A stretch of 64,000 nucleotides of DNA from Lewinellaceae bacterium (GTDB lineage: Bacteria > Bacteroidota > Bacteroidia > Chitinophagales > Saprospiraceae). A program made the position numbers and the translations under genes. This document shows, piece after piece, positions 28,869-38,100 of the stretch. Within the stretch, counting starts at the first letter, position 1, and each line of letters begins with the position of its first letter. The notes under the pieces are model-generated. The model was not told the DNA's origin and made no database searches. It worked only from the letters and a program-made list of their open reading frames with translations. The stretch spans positions 186,001-250,000 of the forward strand of contig JACJYA010000004.1 of the NCBI GenBank assembly GCA_020636315.1. The letters run 5' to 3'.

Positions 28869-29037
28869 AGCCTTTTGTGGTTTGGTGCAGGGTATTTAGT
28901 TACAACGGATCGGCGGCCAAACCCTGTATATTCATACCCATTTAATGTTCTGGCTTTAAAATAAGTATTTTTTTTCCCGTCTTTGTAGTGATCAAAAAAT
29001 AAGTTCACTATTTGAAGATTTTGAAATGTGGCTCGTC

Positions 29038-29883
29038 TTACCGGGCCACTACCGTTTCCCAACCGTCATAAACTCCATCATATTTTTCGGCTTTTTCCCT
29101 GAGCCCCCAGGTCAGTTCATGAATATAGGGAATGTGAATGCTGTCTTTACGGGTAATGTGGAAGACATACGGCCTTTCTCCTCCTGCCTGAGTGTCCATT
29201 TCCAGGTATTTGAACCCATCTTCCTGGGCTTCCTTCATAAAGTGGCTTCCCTGTTCAATGGAAGGGAACCGAAGCCAGTGTTCTATCGAACGAGGTTCCT
29301 GCAGGGGGTCGCCGGCATCCTGAAGGCTGCTCAGCACCCTTTCGTTCCGGATCTCATCCAATTCTTTTTCGCTGGGATAAAGAACATTGAAATAGGCCGC
29401 CCACCTGAAGTCTCCGCGAACTTCTATATTTGTTTTTCGGCTGTCAAAACTCACCAGCACCTGGCGGGCGATTTTTTCCGAATGACGGCTGTCGGTGAGG
29501 TAGAAAAAGAAATTCTTCTGCCCGAAAGAGGTGCTACTGCCGACGAAAATGCCCTGCCCCGACTTCTCCAGGGACCGAATGAGCTGATCCTGCAGCCGGT
29601 TGGCGACTCTCACCTCCTCTTCATCGGGAAAGCCGGCGTTTTGTTCATCTTCCGCCAGCACTGTCACTACCAGCAGTTTGTTGTGGTATTGTAACGGCGC
29701 CACCCCTTTCCACCCCAGGTCAATGGTGATTATGGAAGGGCCGGACTCTCCCTTTCTTAGGAAGACCGCCCAGTTTTCCTGATGGGGCTCAACCGGAGGG
29801 GCTTCGGGTTCTCCCCCCTGGCAGGCCGATAAAGAAAAGGCCAGAAAAAAGCAGAGATAAACAGGGTGTTTCAGCGACATCAT
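29038..29883 (-). CDS. DUF695/RraB-like lipoprotein
   Basis: The ATG at 29883 starts a lipoprotein signal with lipobox LSAC near residue 20; a longer frame to 29988 exists but lacks a signal. The first half (ENWAVFLRKGESGPSIITID) resembles DUF695. The C-terminal third (FPSIEQGSHFMKEAQEDGFK, ending KYDGVYDGWETVVAR) resembles RraB. RraB proper is a cytosolic inhibitor of RNase E, so a lipid-anchored RraB fold must do something else. Family calls are from pattern memory, not from a search. Confidence 0.75.
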   Translation of the reverse strand: MMSLKHPVYLCFFLAFSLSACQGGEPEAPPVEPHQENWAVFLRKGESGPSIITIDLGWKGVAPLQYHNKLLVVTVLAEDEQNAGFPDEEEVRVANRLQDQLIRSLEKSGQGIFVGSSTSFGQKNFFFYLTDSRHSEKIARQVLVSFDSRKTNIEVRGDFRWAAYFNVLYPSEKELDEIRNERVLSSLQDAGDPLQEPRSIEHWLRFPSIEQGSHFMKEAQEDGFKYLEMDTQAGGERPYVFHITRKDSIHIPYIHELTWGLREKAEKYDGVYDGWETVVAR

Positions 29884-29914
29884 ATCTTTTTTTATTCTTA
29901 GAAAGCCGGCCCGC

Positions 29915-30685
29915 TCATGCACAAGAAAAGGCCAGGCCATCATAGGCCAAGGTAACATTTTCGGGCAATTCCAGCTGAACTTCTTCATAGCGGCCCATGC
30001 GGTGGCTGATGTGTGTAAGGTATGCGTGTTCCGGTTGAATCGTACCGATCAGGGCCAGAGCCTGCTGAAGGTTGAGGTGAGAATGGTGCGCTCTCCGGTG
30101 CAGCGCACTAAGAACGAGTTTCCGCACCCCCTTCAGCTTTTTCATCTCCGAGGGCGCTATAGCGCTCACATCGGTCAGGTAGGCAATATCTCCGATCCGA
30201 AAGCCCAGGACCGGCATTTTTCCGTGCATCACCTCAACGGGAATGATTTCCAGCCCGGCAACCTCAAAGACATTATCTTTAGATATGGTATGCAGTTCTA
30301 CCATAGGAGCACCCGGATAGCGGCCTTCCGAAACAAAAATGTAGGAAAAGCGCTGAAGGAGGGATTCCTGGACCCTCTTCGTACAAAATACGGGCATGTT
30401 CGCCCAACTCTGAAAGTTAAACGGCCGCACATCATCCATTCCGATAATGTGGTCGTTGTGCTCATGAGTAAGCAGAATAGCATCCAGCCGGCGGGTTTGG
30501 CTGCGAAGCATCTGCTGCCGGAAATCCGGCCCGCAATCTATGGCGATGCGCTTGTCTCCATACCGGATGAGAGCGGCGGTGCGCAGGCGCTTGTCCCTCT
30601 CGTCCGTTGAGGTACAAACCTCACAGCTACAGCCGATCACCGGTACACCCTGCGAAGTCCCCGTACCTGTTAAGATGATTTCCAA
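29915..30685 (-). CDS. MBL-fold metallohydrolase, PhnP/RNase Z-like
   Basis: The core starts LEIILTGTGTSQGVPVIGCS and has the metal motif THEHNDH (HxHxDH), LTDVS and a final HISHRMG, about 256 residues. The Cys pair CSCEVC near the N-terminus matches PhnP-type cyclic phosphodiesterases, which carry a second zinc site. I place the start at TTG 30685 because bases from 30689 on are a heptad repeat array and the only upstream ATG, at 30784, would make the array coding. The start is unsure. It acts in the cytoplasm; the substrate is unknown. Confidence 0.85.
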   Translation of the reverse strand: MEIILTGTGTSQGVPVIGCSCEVCTSTDERDKRLRTAALIRYGDKRIAIDCGPDFRQQMLRSQTRRLDAILLTHEHNDHIIGMDDVRPFNFQSWANMPVFCTKRVQESLLQRFSYIFVSEGRYPGAPMVELHTISKDNVFEVAGLEIIPVEVMHGKMPVLGFRIGDIAYLTDVSAIAPSEMKKLKGVRKLVLSALHRRAHHSHLNLQQALALIGTIQPEHAYLTHISHRMGRYEEVQLELPENVTLAYDGLAFSCA

Positions 30686-30688
30686 ATT

Positions 30689-30805
30689 GATTTGTGATTT
30701 GTGATTTGGGATGTTTGATCTATGATGTTTTGTCAGGAAACTACCGGCAGGCAAGGTTTCCGCAGGCCCTAAATCCCAAATCAAAAATCAAACATCAAAC
30801 ATCAA
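30689..30805. repeat. Inverted pair of heptanucleotide word arrays
   Basis: The left arm is six words of the form GATnnnn (30689-30730), such as GATTTGT twice and GATGTTT twice, with no slip. The right arm is five words of the form nnATCnn (30771-30805), such as ACATCAA twice. The arms are complementary at word level and enclose a 40-base loop that has its own ggaaac/gtttcc stem. It lies between the MBL gene start and the stop of the gene at 30813. Confidence 0.88.
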
Positions 30806-30812
30806 AAGCTCC

Positions 30813-31097
30813 CTATTCCTCCTCTTCCCCGCTCACCGTCAGCTCATTGAGCTTTTTGAAAAATCTGGCGGAAGGTTCGCTCAGCCGCTCGACGGGTACT
30901 TCCATATTACTGAGAATATCGAGCAGGCAATTGATCCGTCCTTCAGTATCGTAAAATTTGTTGATCACCGCCACTTTCCGGTTTTCCACGATGCAGTAGC
31001 CGGAATTGAAATTGCCTTTCTCGTAACGCACCGTGTATTCGAGCTCTTCGAGCAGGGTTTCCAGTTTCTTCAGGCTATGTCGTGTGTATTTAAACAT
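30813..31097 (-). CDS. Small conserved-looking cytoplasmic protein
   Basis: The start at 31097 (MFKYTRHSLKKLETLLEEL) gives 94 residues, a well-packed alpha/beta composition with no signal peptide. The open frame upstream of it is of unlikely composition. The motif NFNSGYCIVENRKVAVINKF is distinctive, but I cannot name the family with certainty. It precedes the MBL gene on the same strand, separated by the heptad array, so the two could share a transcript. Confidence 0.75.
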   Translation of the reverse strand: MFKYTRHSLKKLETLLEELEYTVRYEKGNFNSGYCIVENRKVAVINKFYDTEGRINCLLDILSNMEVPVERLSEPSARFFKKLNELTVSGEEEE

Positions 31098-31613
31098 AAG
31101 GGCAATATGTAAACTCCGGCAAATATAGGGTGTGGGGAAATGATATGCAAAAAGTACCTGTTTCGGTGTTATATGAAGATGGCCAAAAGGGTTTGATTGT
31201 TGAAATGGTTGGATTGCTCCAGTAGAGCGTTGGCTGCCAACCACCTGCCAATCCGGCAATTGAACCATTTAACTACGCGGCCTACTTTAGCTTGCCCTCC
31301 GCATCAGAGAAAGAACTTCCGGGCCATGCCGGAAGTTTGTAAAAAATAATCAGAGAGGCGCGAAAAGTGGATCTCATGAATGTGCAATACTCTAATAATG
31401 ACAAAGGTGGACAAAAGTTACAGGCTGGAAGTGATACAATTTTCGCCGGCGCCGCGTTATTATTCAAATACCGGCCCCAGAGCCTTGCCGCCGGGCTGAA
31501 TTTGTTAATTTAGGGCCGGCAATTCACTGGCCCGATGCAGGAAGCTGAGCGTTTATGGCCGTACCATTCAACATTTCCTTACATTCGCCAACAGCAATCT
31601 AAAACAAACAATC
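31098..31613. other. Divergent intergenic region with hairpins and an octad array
   Basis: 516 bases without a credible gene. It holds an octad word array (31191-31272) with a tRNA-Gly-like segment in its loop, and a perfect 9-bp hairpin (31314-31322 with 31329-31337) that ends no gene. The rest (31340-31600) is the upstream region of the outer-membrane protein gene; I see no clear -33/-7 pair there. A 61-codon minus-strand frame at 31282-31467 looks random. Confidence 0.6.
31191..31272. repeat. Octanucleotide word array with inverted arms
   Basis: The left words (31191-31214) are GTTTGATT, GTTGAAAT, GGTTGGAT. The right words (31249-31272) are CAATCCGG, CAATTGAA, CCATTTAA, whose complements echo the left words. 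The loop carries gttgg/ccaac and tgcc/ggca stems. The fit is less exact than at the other loci. Confidence 0.6.
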
Positions 31614-32243
31614 ATGAAGGCAGGACTTCTACTCTTCATTATACTTCAATTCCTCTCCTTTTCTGTCAATGCCCAGAACATGGGCCCGGAACGCCGATTC
31701 GAAGCGGGGATCGTCGCCGGTTTCAACCTCAGCCAGGTCAATGGCGACCTGCTCTATGGCTTCAACAAGATCGGCCTCAACGTCGGCGGGCGCGTCGATG
31801 CGGTACTGACGGAACGCTGGCGGCTGAGCCTTGAAATGCTCTTCACCCAGCAGGGCGCCAGCCGCAACAAGCTGGACAATCCGGCATCCGCCTTCGATAA
31901 GATCCGCCTGAACTTCGTGGAAGCTCCGGTAATGATCCACTTTCAGGACTGGAAAATACAAGCCAGCGCCGGCCTGTCTTACGGCCGCCTGATCAATTAT
32001 GAGGTCATCAGTTCGACCGGTGAAGATGCCACCGAGCAGACGCCTTTGAGAAATGACCTCTTTTCGGTAGTCCTGGGCGGCACTTTTTTCTTCGATGAGC
32101 ACGTTGGGCTCAATATCCTATGGTCCAAATGGATCAACAACCTGCGCATCAGCAACCCGGATGAGCCCATTCCGCTGCCCAATCAGGAATCCGGCAAATT
32201 TATCGGCCAAAATATCACCATCCGGGGAATTTATATGTTTTGA
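31614..32243 (+). CDS. Outer-membrane beta-barrel protein, PorT-like family
   Basis: The 209-residue protein has a signal peptide (MKAGLLLFIILQFLSFSVNA) followed by the pattern of an eight-stranded OMP_b-brl_2 barrel: FEAGIVAGFNLSQVNGD, then LSLEMLFTQQGAS, KIRLNFVEAPVMIHF, and a final aromatic strand ITIRGIYMF. These barrels are common in Bacteroidota; PorT itself belongs to the T9SS, but this copy is not linked to T9SS machinery genes, so I give no symbol. Confidence 0.85.
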   Translation: MKAGLLLFIILQFLSFSVNAQNMGPERRFEAGIVAGFNLSQVNGDLLYGFNKIGLNVGGRVDAVLTERWRLSLEMLFTQQGASRNKLDNPASAFDKIRLNFVEAPVMIHFQDWKIQASAGLSYGRLINYEVISSTGEDATEQTPLRNDLFSVVLGGTFFFDEHVGLNILWSKWINNLRISNPDEPIPLPNQESGKFIGQNITIRGIYMF

Positions 32244-32253
32244 GGCGGCCCTC

Positions 32254-32835
32254 TTACATTCCCTTCACCGGCAAGTCCAGAAAGCCTACCAGGCGGCCTT
32301 GTTCATCCCGTTTCAGTTCGACGAGGAAGAACTGGCCGTTGCCGCTGATAAACTTCTTGTCGCTGAGGGTGGAATACTGGGTAAACTGAAAGGTGTAGCC
32401 TCCGGGTTTTGCGCCCTCCACCTGCAGGTGAATATGGCCGCCCGCTCCTTTATTGTTATACTTACCGGGCAGGATGGTGGAAATGAGGAACCGGCCTTTT
32501 TCATCCGTTTCCACTCTGCCGCTGATGCGAGCCGTTTCGGGCTTTCCCTTTACCCGTTGCTGATAATCGCCTTTTACATCGGTATGATACACCAGGAGGG
32601 AAGCATGGGCCACGGGGTTCCCGTCTAGTTTCCGGAGCAGCTTCCCGCAAATTACCAAAGGCGAGCCAGGCTCGTTATCCGGGGCGGGATGCACCTGAGC
32701 GGAAGCCGGGAGTTCCTTAAACATCCGCAGGCAGGCTTTTTCACTTGCATCCAGCGAAGGAATGCCGTCGTCGGGTTGGCAATGGCCGGCGCCTACCAGC
32801 GCCAGCAGTAGAAAAATAACAGTCGGAGATTTCAT
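32254..32835 (-). CDS. Secreted intradiol dioxygenase-like protein
   Basis: A 193-residue protein with a signal peptide (MKSPTVIFLLLALVGAGHC; the Cys could make it a lipoprotein). The fold pattern is that of the protocatechuate-dioxygenase beta sandwich: GKLLRKLDGNPVAHASLLVY, then GRVETDEKGRFLISTILPGK and GGHIHLQV. Tyr in VYHTD and PGKYNN and the two His of GHIHL could be the iron ligands. Known intradiol enzymes are cytosolic; exported relatives are of unknown role, so catalysis on catechols is not assured. Confidence 0.75.
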   Translation of the reverse strand: MKSPTVIFLLLALVGAGHCQPDDGIPSLDASEKACLRMFKELPASAQVHPAPDNEPGSPLVICGKLLRKLDGNPVAHASLLVYHTDVKGDYQQRVKGKPETARISGRVETDEKGRFLISTILPGKYNNKGAGGHIHLQVEGAKPGGYTFQFTQYSTLSDKKFISGNGQFFLVELKRDEQGRLVGFLDLPVKGM

Positions 32836-32933
32836 AAGCGTTAATTTTTTGGTTTCCGAAAATGAGTCGTCCTAATCGCTGTTTAAAATAAGGTATGCGT
32901 AACGCTCATTGCTGAAAAGTAGAAGAACGCCTT

Positions 32934-33704
32934 ATGAGAGCCCATAGACTGCAAGTTTTCCCCATCCTGTTCCTCGTCCTCGCCCTTTCCATAGCCCATG
33001 CCCAGCCCGGCCGGTGGCAGTGGGGAGCAGGCACCAGCGTGCATTTGTCCAATCCGGAATTGCAGACAGCTCCTGCCGCAACATCCAGCCCAGTTCTGGG
33101 CTCCGGCCTTTCCCTACTCGCGCGCTACCGCCTCAACCGGAAAGCCAACTGGCGATGGGGCCCATTCCGCAACCGGCTTAACCTGTTTTGGGAAACCGGG
33201 TTGCGAACCGATATGCTCGCCTATTCCTACCAGGCCGGCGAGCTGGTGGTTACCCGGAATTACCTAAGCCTGGAAACCCCGCTAAACCTGGTTTTGGTTT
33301 CCGATGTACGCAGTTTTCCCGGCTGGCGGCGCCGGAAATTGCATGGCTACGGCCGGCTGGGAGGAAGCATCGGGCTGGCCTTTCCGCAAAAGATCAATGA
33401 AAGCTTCAATGAGTGGGCGGAAGCCACCGGGATCGGAGGCCTGCGAGCCGCTGTCCACCTGAGCAGCGGGCTGCTCCGGAAAAGGGAAAACGGCAGCCAT
33501 TCCTCAGTTGGAATATTTGCCCGCATAGGCCTTACCCCGGTAGTACAGGGGGCGCTTTCCACACCACAGATGGAGCCCCCCGTTTCCTTTTGGAGCGGCG
33601 GAAGCCTGGTTGGGTTGGAATGGAGTTATTTCCCCGGTAAGCCGAAAAATAAGGTCCGCCTGCCGGAGGAACCGGTTGATATGATCCTTTGCCCTCGGTT
33701 TTAG
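32934..33704 (+). CDS. Exported protein, probable outer-membrane barrel
   Basis: The 256-residue protein has a signal peptide (MRAHRLQVFPILFLVLALSI, cleavage near AHA). The rest has alternating Gly/aromatic strands (RWQWGAGTSVHLS, LFWETGLRTDMLAYSY, LHGYGRLGGSIGLAF) typical of a barrel. I do not recognise the family. Its stop abuts the stop of the convergent ppx-type gene with no base between them and no terminator. Confidence 0.75.
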   Translation: MRAHRLQVFPILFLVLALSIAHAQPGRWQWGAGTSVHLSNPELQTAPAATSSPVLGSGLSLLARYRLNRKANWRWGPFRNRLNLFWETGLRTDMLAYSYQAGELVVTRNYLSLETPLNLVLVSDVRSFPGWRRRKLHGYGRLGGSIGLAFPQKINESFNEWAEATGIGGLRAAVHLSSGLLRKRENGSHSSVGIFARIGLTPVVQGALSTPQMEPPVSFWSGGSLVGLEWSYFPGKPKNKVRLPEEPVDMILCPRF

Positions 33705-34616
33705 TTAAAACTGGCCCAGAAACTGAATATCCTCGATCCGCTCCTGGGCCAGGTCTTCGTAGAGAGCGTAGAGCAAGCCATCTTTCAGCCCCACCCCGGG
33801 CACCATGACGTAATCGGCCCCGAAGAGGCGCATCACTTCAGAGTAGATCTCGGAGGCCGGAATGATCACATCGGCGCGGTCGGGGTTCATTTTCAGGATG
33901 CTCATGCGCTGGTCGTAGGTAAACTCCCCGACATAGGCGCGCAGGGCCTGCAACTCGGCCAGGCTGATGCTGTTGCGGTATTTCTGGTTGGAAAGATTGA
34001 ACAACTTGTTGATGTTGCCGCCGGTGCCCACGGCAATGACGGGAGGCTTCAGTTCCGGCGCGATCTTATCCCGCCATTTGGCAATGTTCTTAAAGACCAT
34101 CTTCCGGTTGCTGCCTTCCAGCTGCCGCACCGAGCCCATTTTGAAGGACTTGGCGGTGATCCACTGTTTTCCTTCATAGATGTTGATCTCGGTACTTCCG
34201 CCCCCGACATCGATGTGAATATAGGTTTTGTCATCCAGGTAAGGAACAATGGCCTTGCTGAGGTATTCGGCCTCTTCCCTGCCGCTGATGATACCGATCT
34301 TCAGGTCGTAGTAAGTGGCGATGCGCTGTATGATGTCCCTGCCGTTTTTGGCCTCCCGCATGGCGGAGGTGGCCCGGGCGATGTAGCCATCGACTTCGTA
34401 CAATTCGAGCAGCAGTTTGAAAGTGCGCATGAGCTTTTCAAAGTTGACGATCGTTTCCTCATTGATCTTTCCGGTTGAAAAAACATCGCGGCCAAGGCGC
34501 AGCGGAAAACGGATATATTCCTGATTCTTAAAGCTGATGCGCTCCCCCTCTTTGATGATCCGGATGACCTGCAGGCGGATGGCGTTAGAGCCGATGTCTA
34601 TGGCGGCAAGTTTCAT
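33705..34616 (-). CDS. Ppx/GppA family phosphatase
   Basis: Cytoplasmic actin-fold phosphatase of 303 residues, the short form that lacks the C-terminal HD domain of E. coli Ppx. The phosphate loops are visible: AAIDIGSNAIRLQV at 4-17 and HIDVGGGSTEINIY near 145. The conserved GREEAEYLSKAI and AVGTGGNINKL segments follow. It should hydrolyse polyphosphate or the 5'-phosphate of pppGpp; which one cannot be told from sequence. Confidence 0.92.
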   Translation of the reverse strand: MKLAAIDIGSNAIRLQVIRIIKEGERISFKNQEYIRFPLRLGRDVFSTGKINEETIVNFEKLMRTFKLLLELYEVDGYIARATSAMREAKNGRDIIQRIATYYDLKIGIISGREEAEYLSKAIVPYLDDKTYIHIDVGGGSTEINIYEGKQWITAKSFKMGSVRQLEGSNRKMVFKNIAKWRDKIAPELKPPVIAVGTGGNINKLFNLSNQKYRNSISLAELQALRAYVGEFTYDQRMSILKMNPDRADVIIPASEIYSEVMRLFGADYVMVPGVGLKDGLLYALYEDLAQERIEDIQFLGQF

Positions 34617-34710
34617 GGCTTATTTTTTGGATTGAGGATAAAGATAGTATGGCAACCGGTTCTTCCCAAGTTTTAGTGTTGCCCTGGTTCTTTGGCGATA
34701 AAATTTATTA

Positions 34711-34722
34711 ACTTTCGAAAGT
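34711..34722. promoter_or_regulatory. 12-bp perfect palindrome upstream of the GlsB-type gene
   Basis: ACTTTCGAAAGT reads the same on both strands, 34 bases before the ATG at 34756, and overlaps TAACTTTC (one base off the -7 consensus). A promoter-overlapping operator is plausible; no known regulator is recognised. Confidence 0.35.
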
Positions 34723-34755
34723 AAAAACTTCGTTCCACTAAAACCTTAAAGGATT

Positions 34756-35019
34756 ATGAAACTGATTTTCTGGCTTCTCATTGGTTTTGCCGCCGGCGCC
34801 CTCGCCAAAATGGTTACTCCCCAGGAAGAAAAAGGAGGCTGGATCTCCTCGATCATCATCGGCATCGTCGGTTCGTTCGTCGGCCGGATCATTGCCGGCT
34901 TTGCCGGGATCGCCAGCACCAACTTCATCGGCAGCCTGCTCATCGCCACCGGCGGAGCAATTATCGTCCTCTTCGTCTATCACCGCTACCTGGCCGACAA
35001 GCTCAACCTGCCGATCTGA
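34756..35019 (+). CDS. GlsB/YeaQ/YmgE family membrane protein
   Basis: An 87-residue protein with three hydrophobic helices and the family pattern WLLIGFAAGALAKMV at the N-terminus and GWISSIIIGIVGSFVGRII in the middle. The family is linked to general stress in other bacteria and was once called transglycosylase-associated; the molecular role is unknown. A palindrome overlaps its likely promoter. Confidence 0.9.
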   Translation: MKLIFWLLIGFAAGALAKMVTPQEEKGGWISSIIIGIVGSFVGRIIAGFAGIASTNFIGSLLIATGGAIIVLFVYHRYLADKLNLPI

Positions 35020-35123
35020 CGCCCGGCGTTTCCTCCTTTCCTCACCTGTTTTCGAAGGGCACTGGGGACGCCTTTTTATAGGAAGGCCCATGAAACCGGA
35101 CTGTGATGATTGACCACCACGGC

Positions 35124-38100
35124 ATGTTCTCTTTTGTCCGACGGCTTTTGGCCGGGGCTGCCTTATACCTGTCCGTGCTGGTTCCTGCAGCGGGGCAGCA
35201 ATACAGTTACAAGCTATATACCGTCGATGACGGCCTGCCAACCAATGCCATCTATGGTGGTTTGCAGGACAGCCGGGGCTACATCTGGTTTTACACCGAA
35301 AAGGGGGTCTCGCGTTTTGATGGATACTCTTTCAGGAACTTCACAGTAGAGGAGGGCCTGCCAACCAATGACATCTTCATGCTTACCGAGGATGCACAGG
35401 GCCGTCTTTGGCTCCACAGTTACGGGCGGCAACTGGCCCTGATCGACGGAGATTCCACCATATTGATCGCCGAAGATACCAGCCGCAATTTTTTACGGTT
35501 CACCATAAATAGTGACGGAAAGCAGGTGTGGTTTACTGACCATAACCGCAAACAAATCACAGCCGAGAACGGCGCTGGTTTCGATACCCTCTATGCCTGG
35601 CCTACCTACCCGGAATTACAGCAACGCCTGAAAGGGACAGGAGTTACCTACCCTTACCGGTGGAACATACGGATCGGTTTTGACCCCGAGCTTGCCCAGG
35701 TACTGGCTGTAACCCCTACCGGAAAGATCCTGTACGAATTCCCAATGGACGGGCTGGATAAACGGCTGGCCCGTTTGCTCTCGAAAAACACGCATAACTC
35801 TTTTGAGATTTTCGGAAACGGAATTTTCATCCGCCCATTCAGTGACAGCACTTTATACTTTGCCGACATAGAGGAAAAATGCATTACCCCATTCAACCTG
35901 GCAAATATTTTCGGCAGCGCCCCCGAATTTGTCCGTTACTATAAGCAGGACGGCCAGATACAGGTGCAAACCAACCTGGGAGTTTTTATCCTGGACGAAA
36001 ACCTGCATCCGGTCGATACTTTCAAGGTGGCTTTCCCGCCTACCGTACGCATCGACCGCATCTTTAAAGACCGGGAAGGCAATTACTGGATCACCAGCCG
36101 CCAGAAGGGCGTCTTCTTTCTCACCGCCGAAGAACGCAACGCCAGGGTCATTACTACCCCTAATGAGGAAGACAATGCCATTTCCTGCCTGGAAACAGAC
36201 GGCAGCGGGAAGATCTATGCCGGAACTAAAAAGGGCACCATATATCAGTTGGAAAAAGGCGGCATCCTGCATCCGCTGCTTTCTGCTCCCCCGGCCCGGT
36301 ACAATGATATTGTGGAAACCAAGGCGATTGCCTCTACCCTCGACGGGGGGCTCTGGGTAAGCCGGCAGAGCATAGGCCTGGAATATTACGATCCATCGGG
36401 CGGCAGGCTCGAACCCTTCAGCCGATACCTTGAAAATGCCGTCATACAAAATGACTATACTCAGAATCCGCTTTACAGCTATTTCGGACAGGAACAATTG
36501 CACCTCTTCGTAAAGGGGCTGGCCTGGGATGAAAAATCCCGGCAACTGGCTGCCGCCAGAGGGCAATTCCCTTTCCTTTTCCGCATCCGGGAAGAGGGGC
36601 CGCCGCTCCTTCGTATCCTTTCTCCCCGAAGGACTCACGCTGTGGCCTTCGGCCCGGATGGGGCAATCTGGCTGGGCCATTCTGACGGCCTGGCCGTTTA
36701 TAAAAATGGGAATTACCATTTCTTCGGCGACGACCCAAAACTTGGGAGAAATAACATCTGGGACCTGGCTACCTGCCCTCAGGGAAACATCTGGATCGGA
36801 ACCGACGGCTTCGGCCTGTTCGTATTCAGCCAGGGAAAAGCCACCCCCATCAGAGGAACGGAAGGGGATATCATCCAGAATGTATTCATCGGCCCGTCAG
36901 GAATGATCTGGATCGCCACCAACCGGGGGGTGAAAAGCGTTTCACCCGGCATTCCTATTGATAGCAGTTGTGTGAGCCAGGTGCTGAATACCAACAACGG
37001 GCTGCCCACTATTGAGGCCAATGCCGTACTGGCCGATGAGAACTTTATTTATGTCGGAACAGATGCCGGCCTGGCCATTATAGACCGTTCGATGCCTTTT
37101 CGCGACACAACACCACCCACGCTGGCCATCGGCCAGGTCAGGATCAACGGGATGGCCGTTCCCATGCAAAGACAATACCAACTGGCCCATCACCAGGACG
37201 AACTGGAAATCACCTTCACCGGCCTTTCCTACAAAAGCTTTGGGCATATCAATTACGAATATCAGCTGGAGGGGGCCGACCGAAGCCCTCAACTGACCAC
37301 CAGCCGCAGCATCCGCTACAGCGGCCTGAAGCCGGGGCAATACAGCTTTACCATAAAGGCCATAGATGTAAAAGGCAATGCCAGCCCGGCCACAGCCCCC
37401 ATTATTTTCAACATTCACCCCCCCTGGTGGAAGTCCACCGCCGGCATAATCGGCTGGATCGTACTTGCCGGCCTGGCCATCGGGGCTTACTACCGCCGGC
37501 GCATCGCCCTTATCCGGAAAAAAGCCCGGGAAAAGACAGAGATCAACAAGAAATTTGCCGAACTGGAACTCCAGGCCCTGCAATCCCAGATGAACCCTCA
37601 CTTCGTTTTCAATTCACTGGGGGCCATCCAGTATTTCATCCAGAACAACGAAAAAAAGCAGGCCGACCGGTATCTGTCCAAGTTCGCCTACCTCATGCGC
37701 CTGTTTCTGGAATCATCAAAGAACAAATACATCAGCCTGGAAGAAGAACTAAAACTGATCCGCCTTTACATCGAACTGGAACAACTCCGGTTTAAGGGAA
37801 AGTTCGCGTTTGAGTTGTCTGTTGACGAAAATATCGGCCTTCATACCGCTATGCTGCCGGCCATGTTGCTCCAACCTTTTGTGGAAAACGCCATCAACCA
37901 CGGCCTTTTTCATAAGGAAGGCAACGGACACCTGACACTGTCCGTTATTTCTGTGAGCAAAGGGGGGTTAAAATTTGTTATCACTGACGATGGCATCGGC
38001 CGGCAGAAAGCGATGGAACTCCGGCGGCAATCCGACAGAAACTATAAATCAAGAGCTTTACAGATCACGGATGAGCGCCTGAAGACGATGCAGAAAGTGG

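Noticed and set aside
31216..31245. Functional tRNA gene
   Set aside because: The D-loop is too short, one anticodon-stem pair is broken, and there is no acceptor stem or T-arm.
31282..31467. 61-codon frame on the minus strand
   Set aside because: Random-looking composition, no start signal, and it covers a hairpin; no support as a gene.
31614..32243. T9SS machinery gene porT
   Set aside because: Only the general barrel family is recognisable; no T9SS structural genes are adjacent, so the symbol is not justified.
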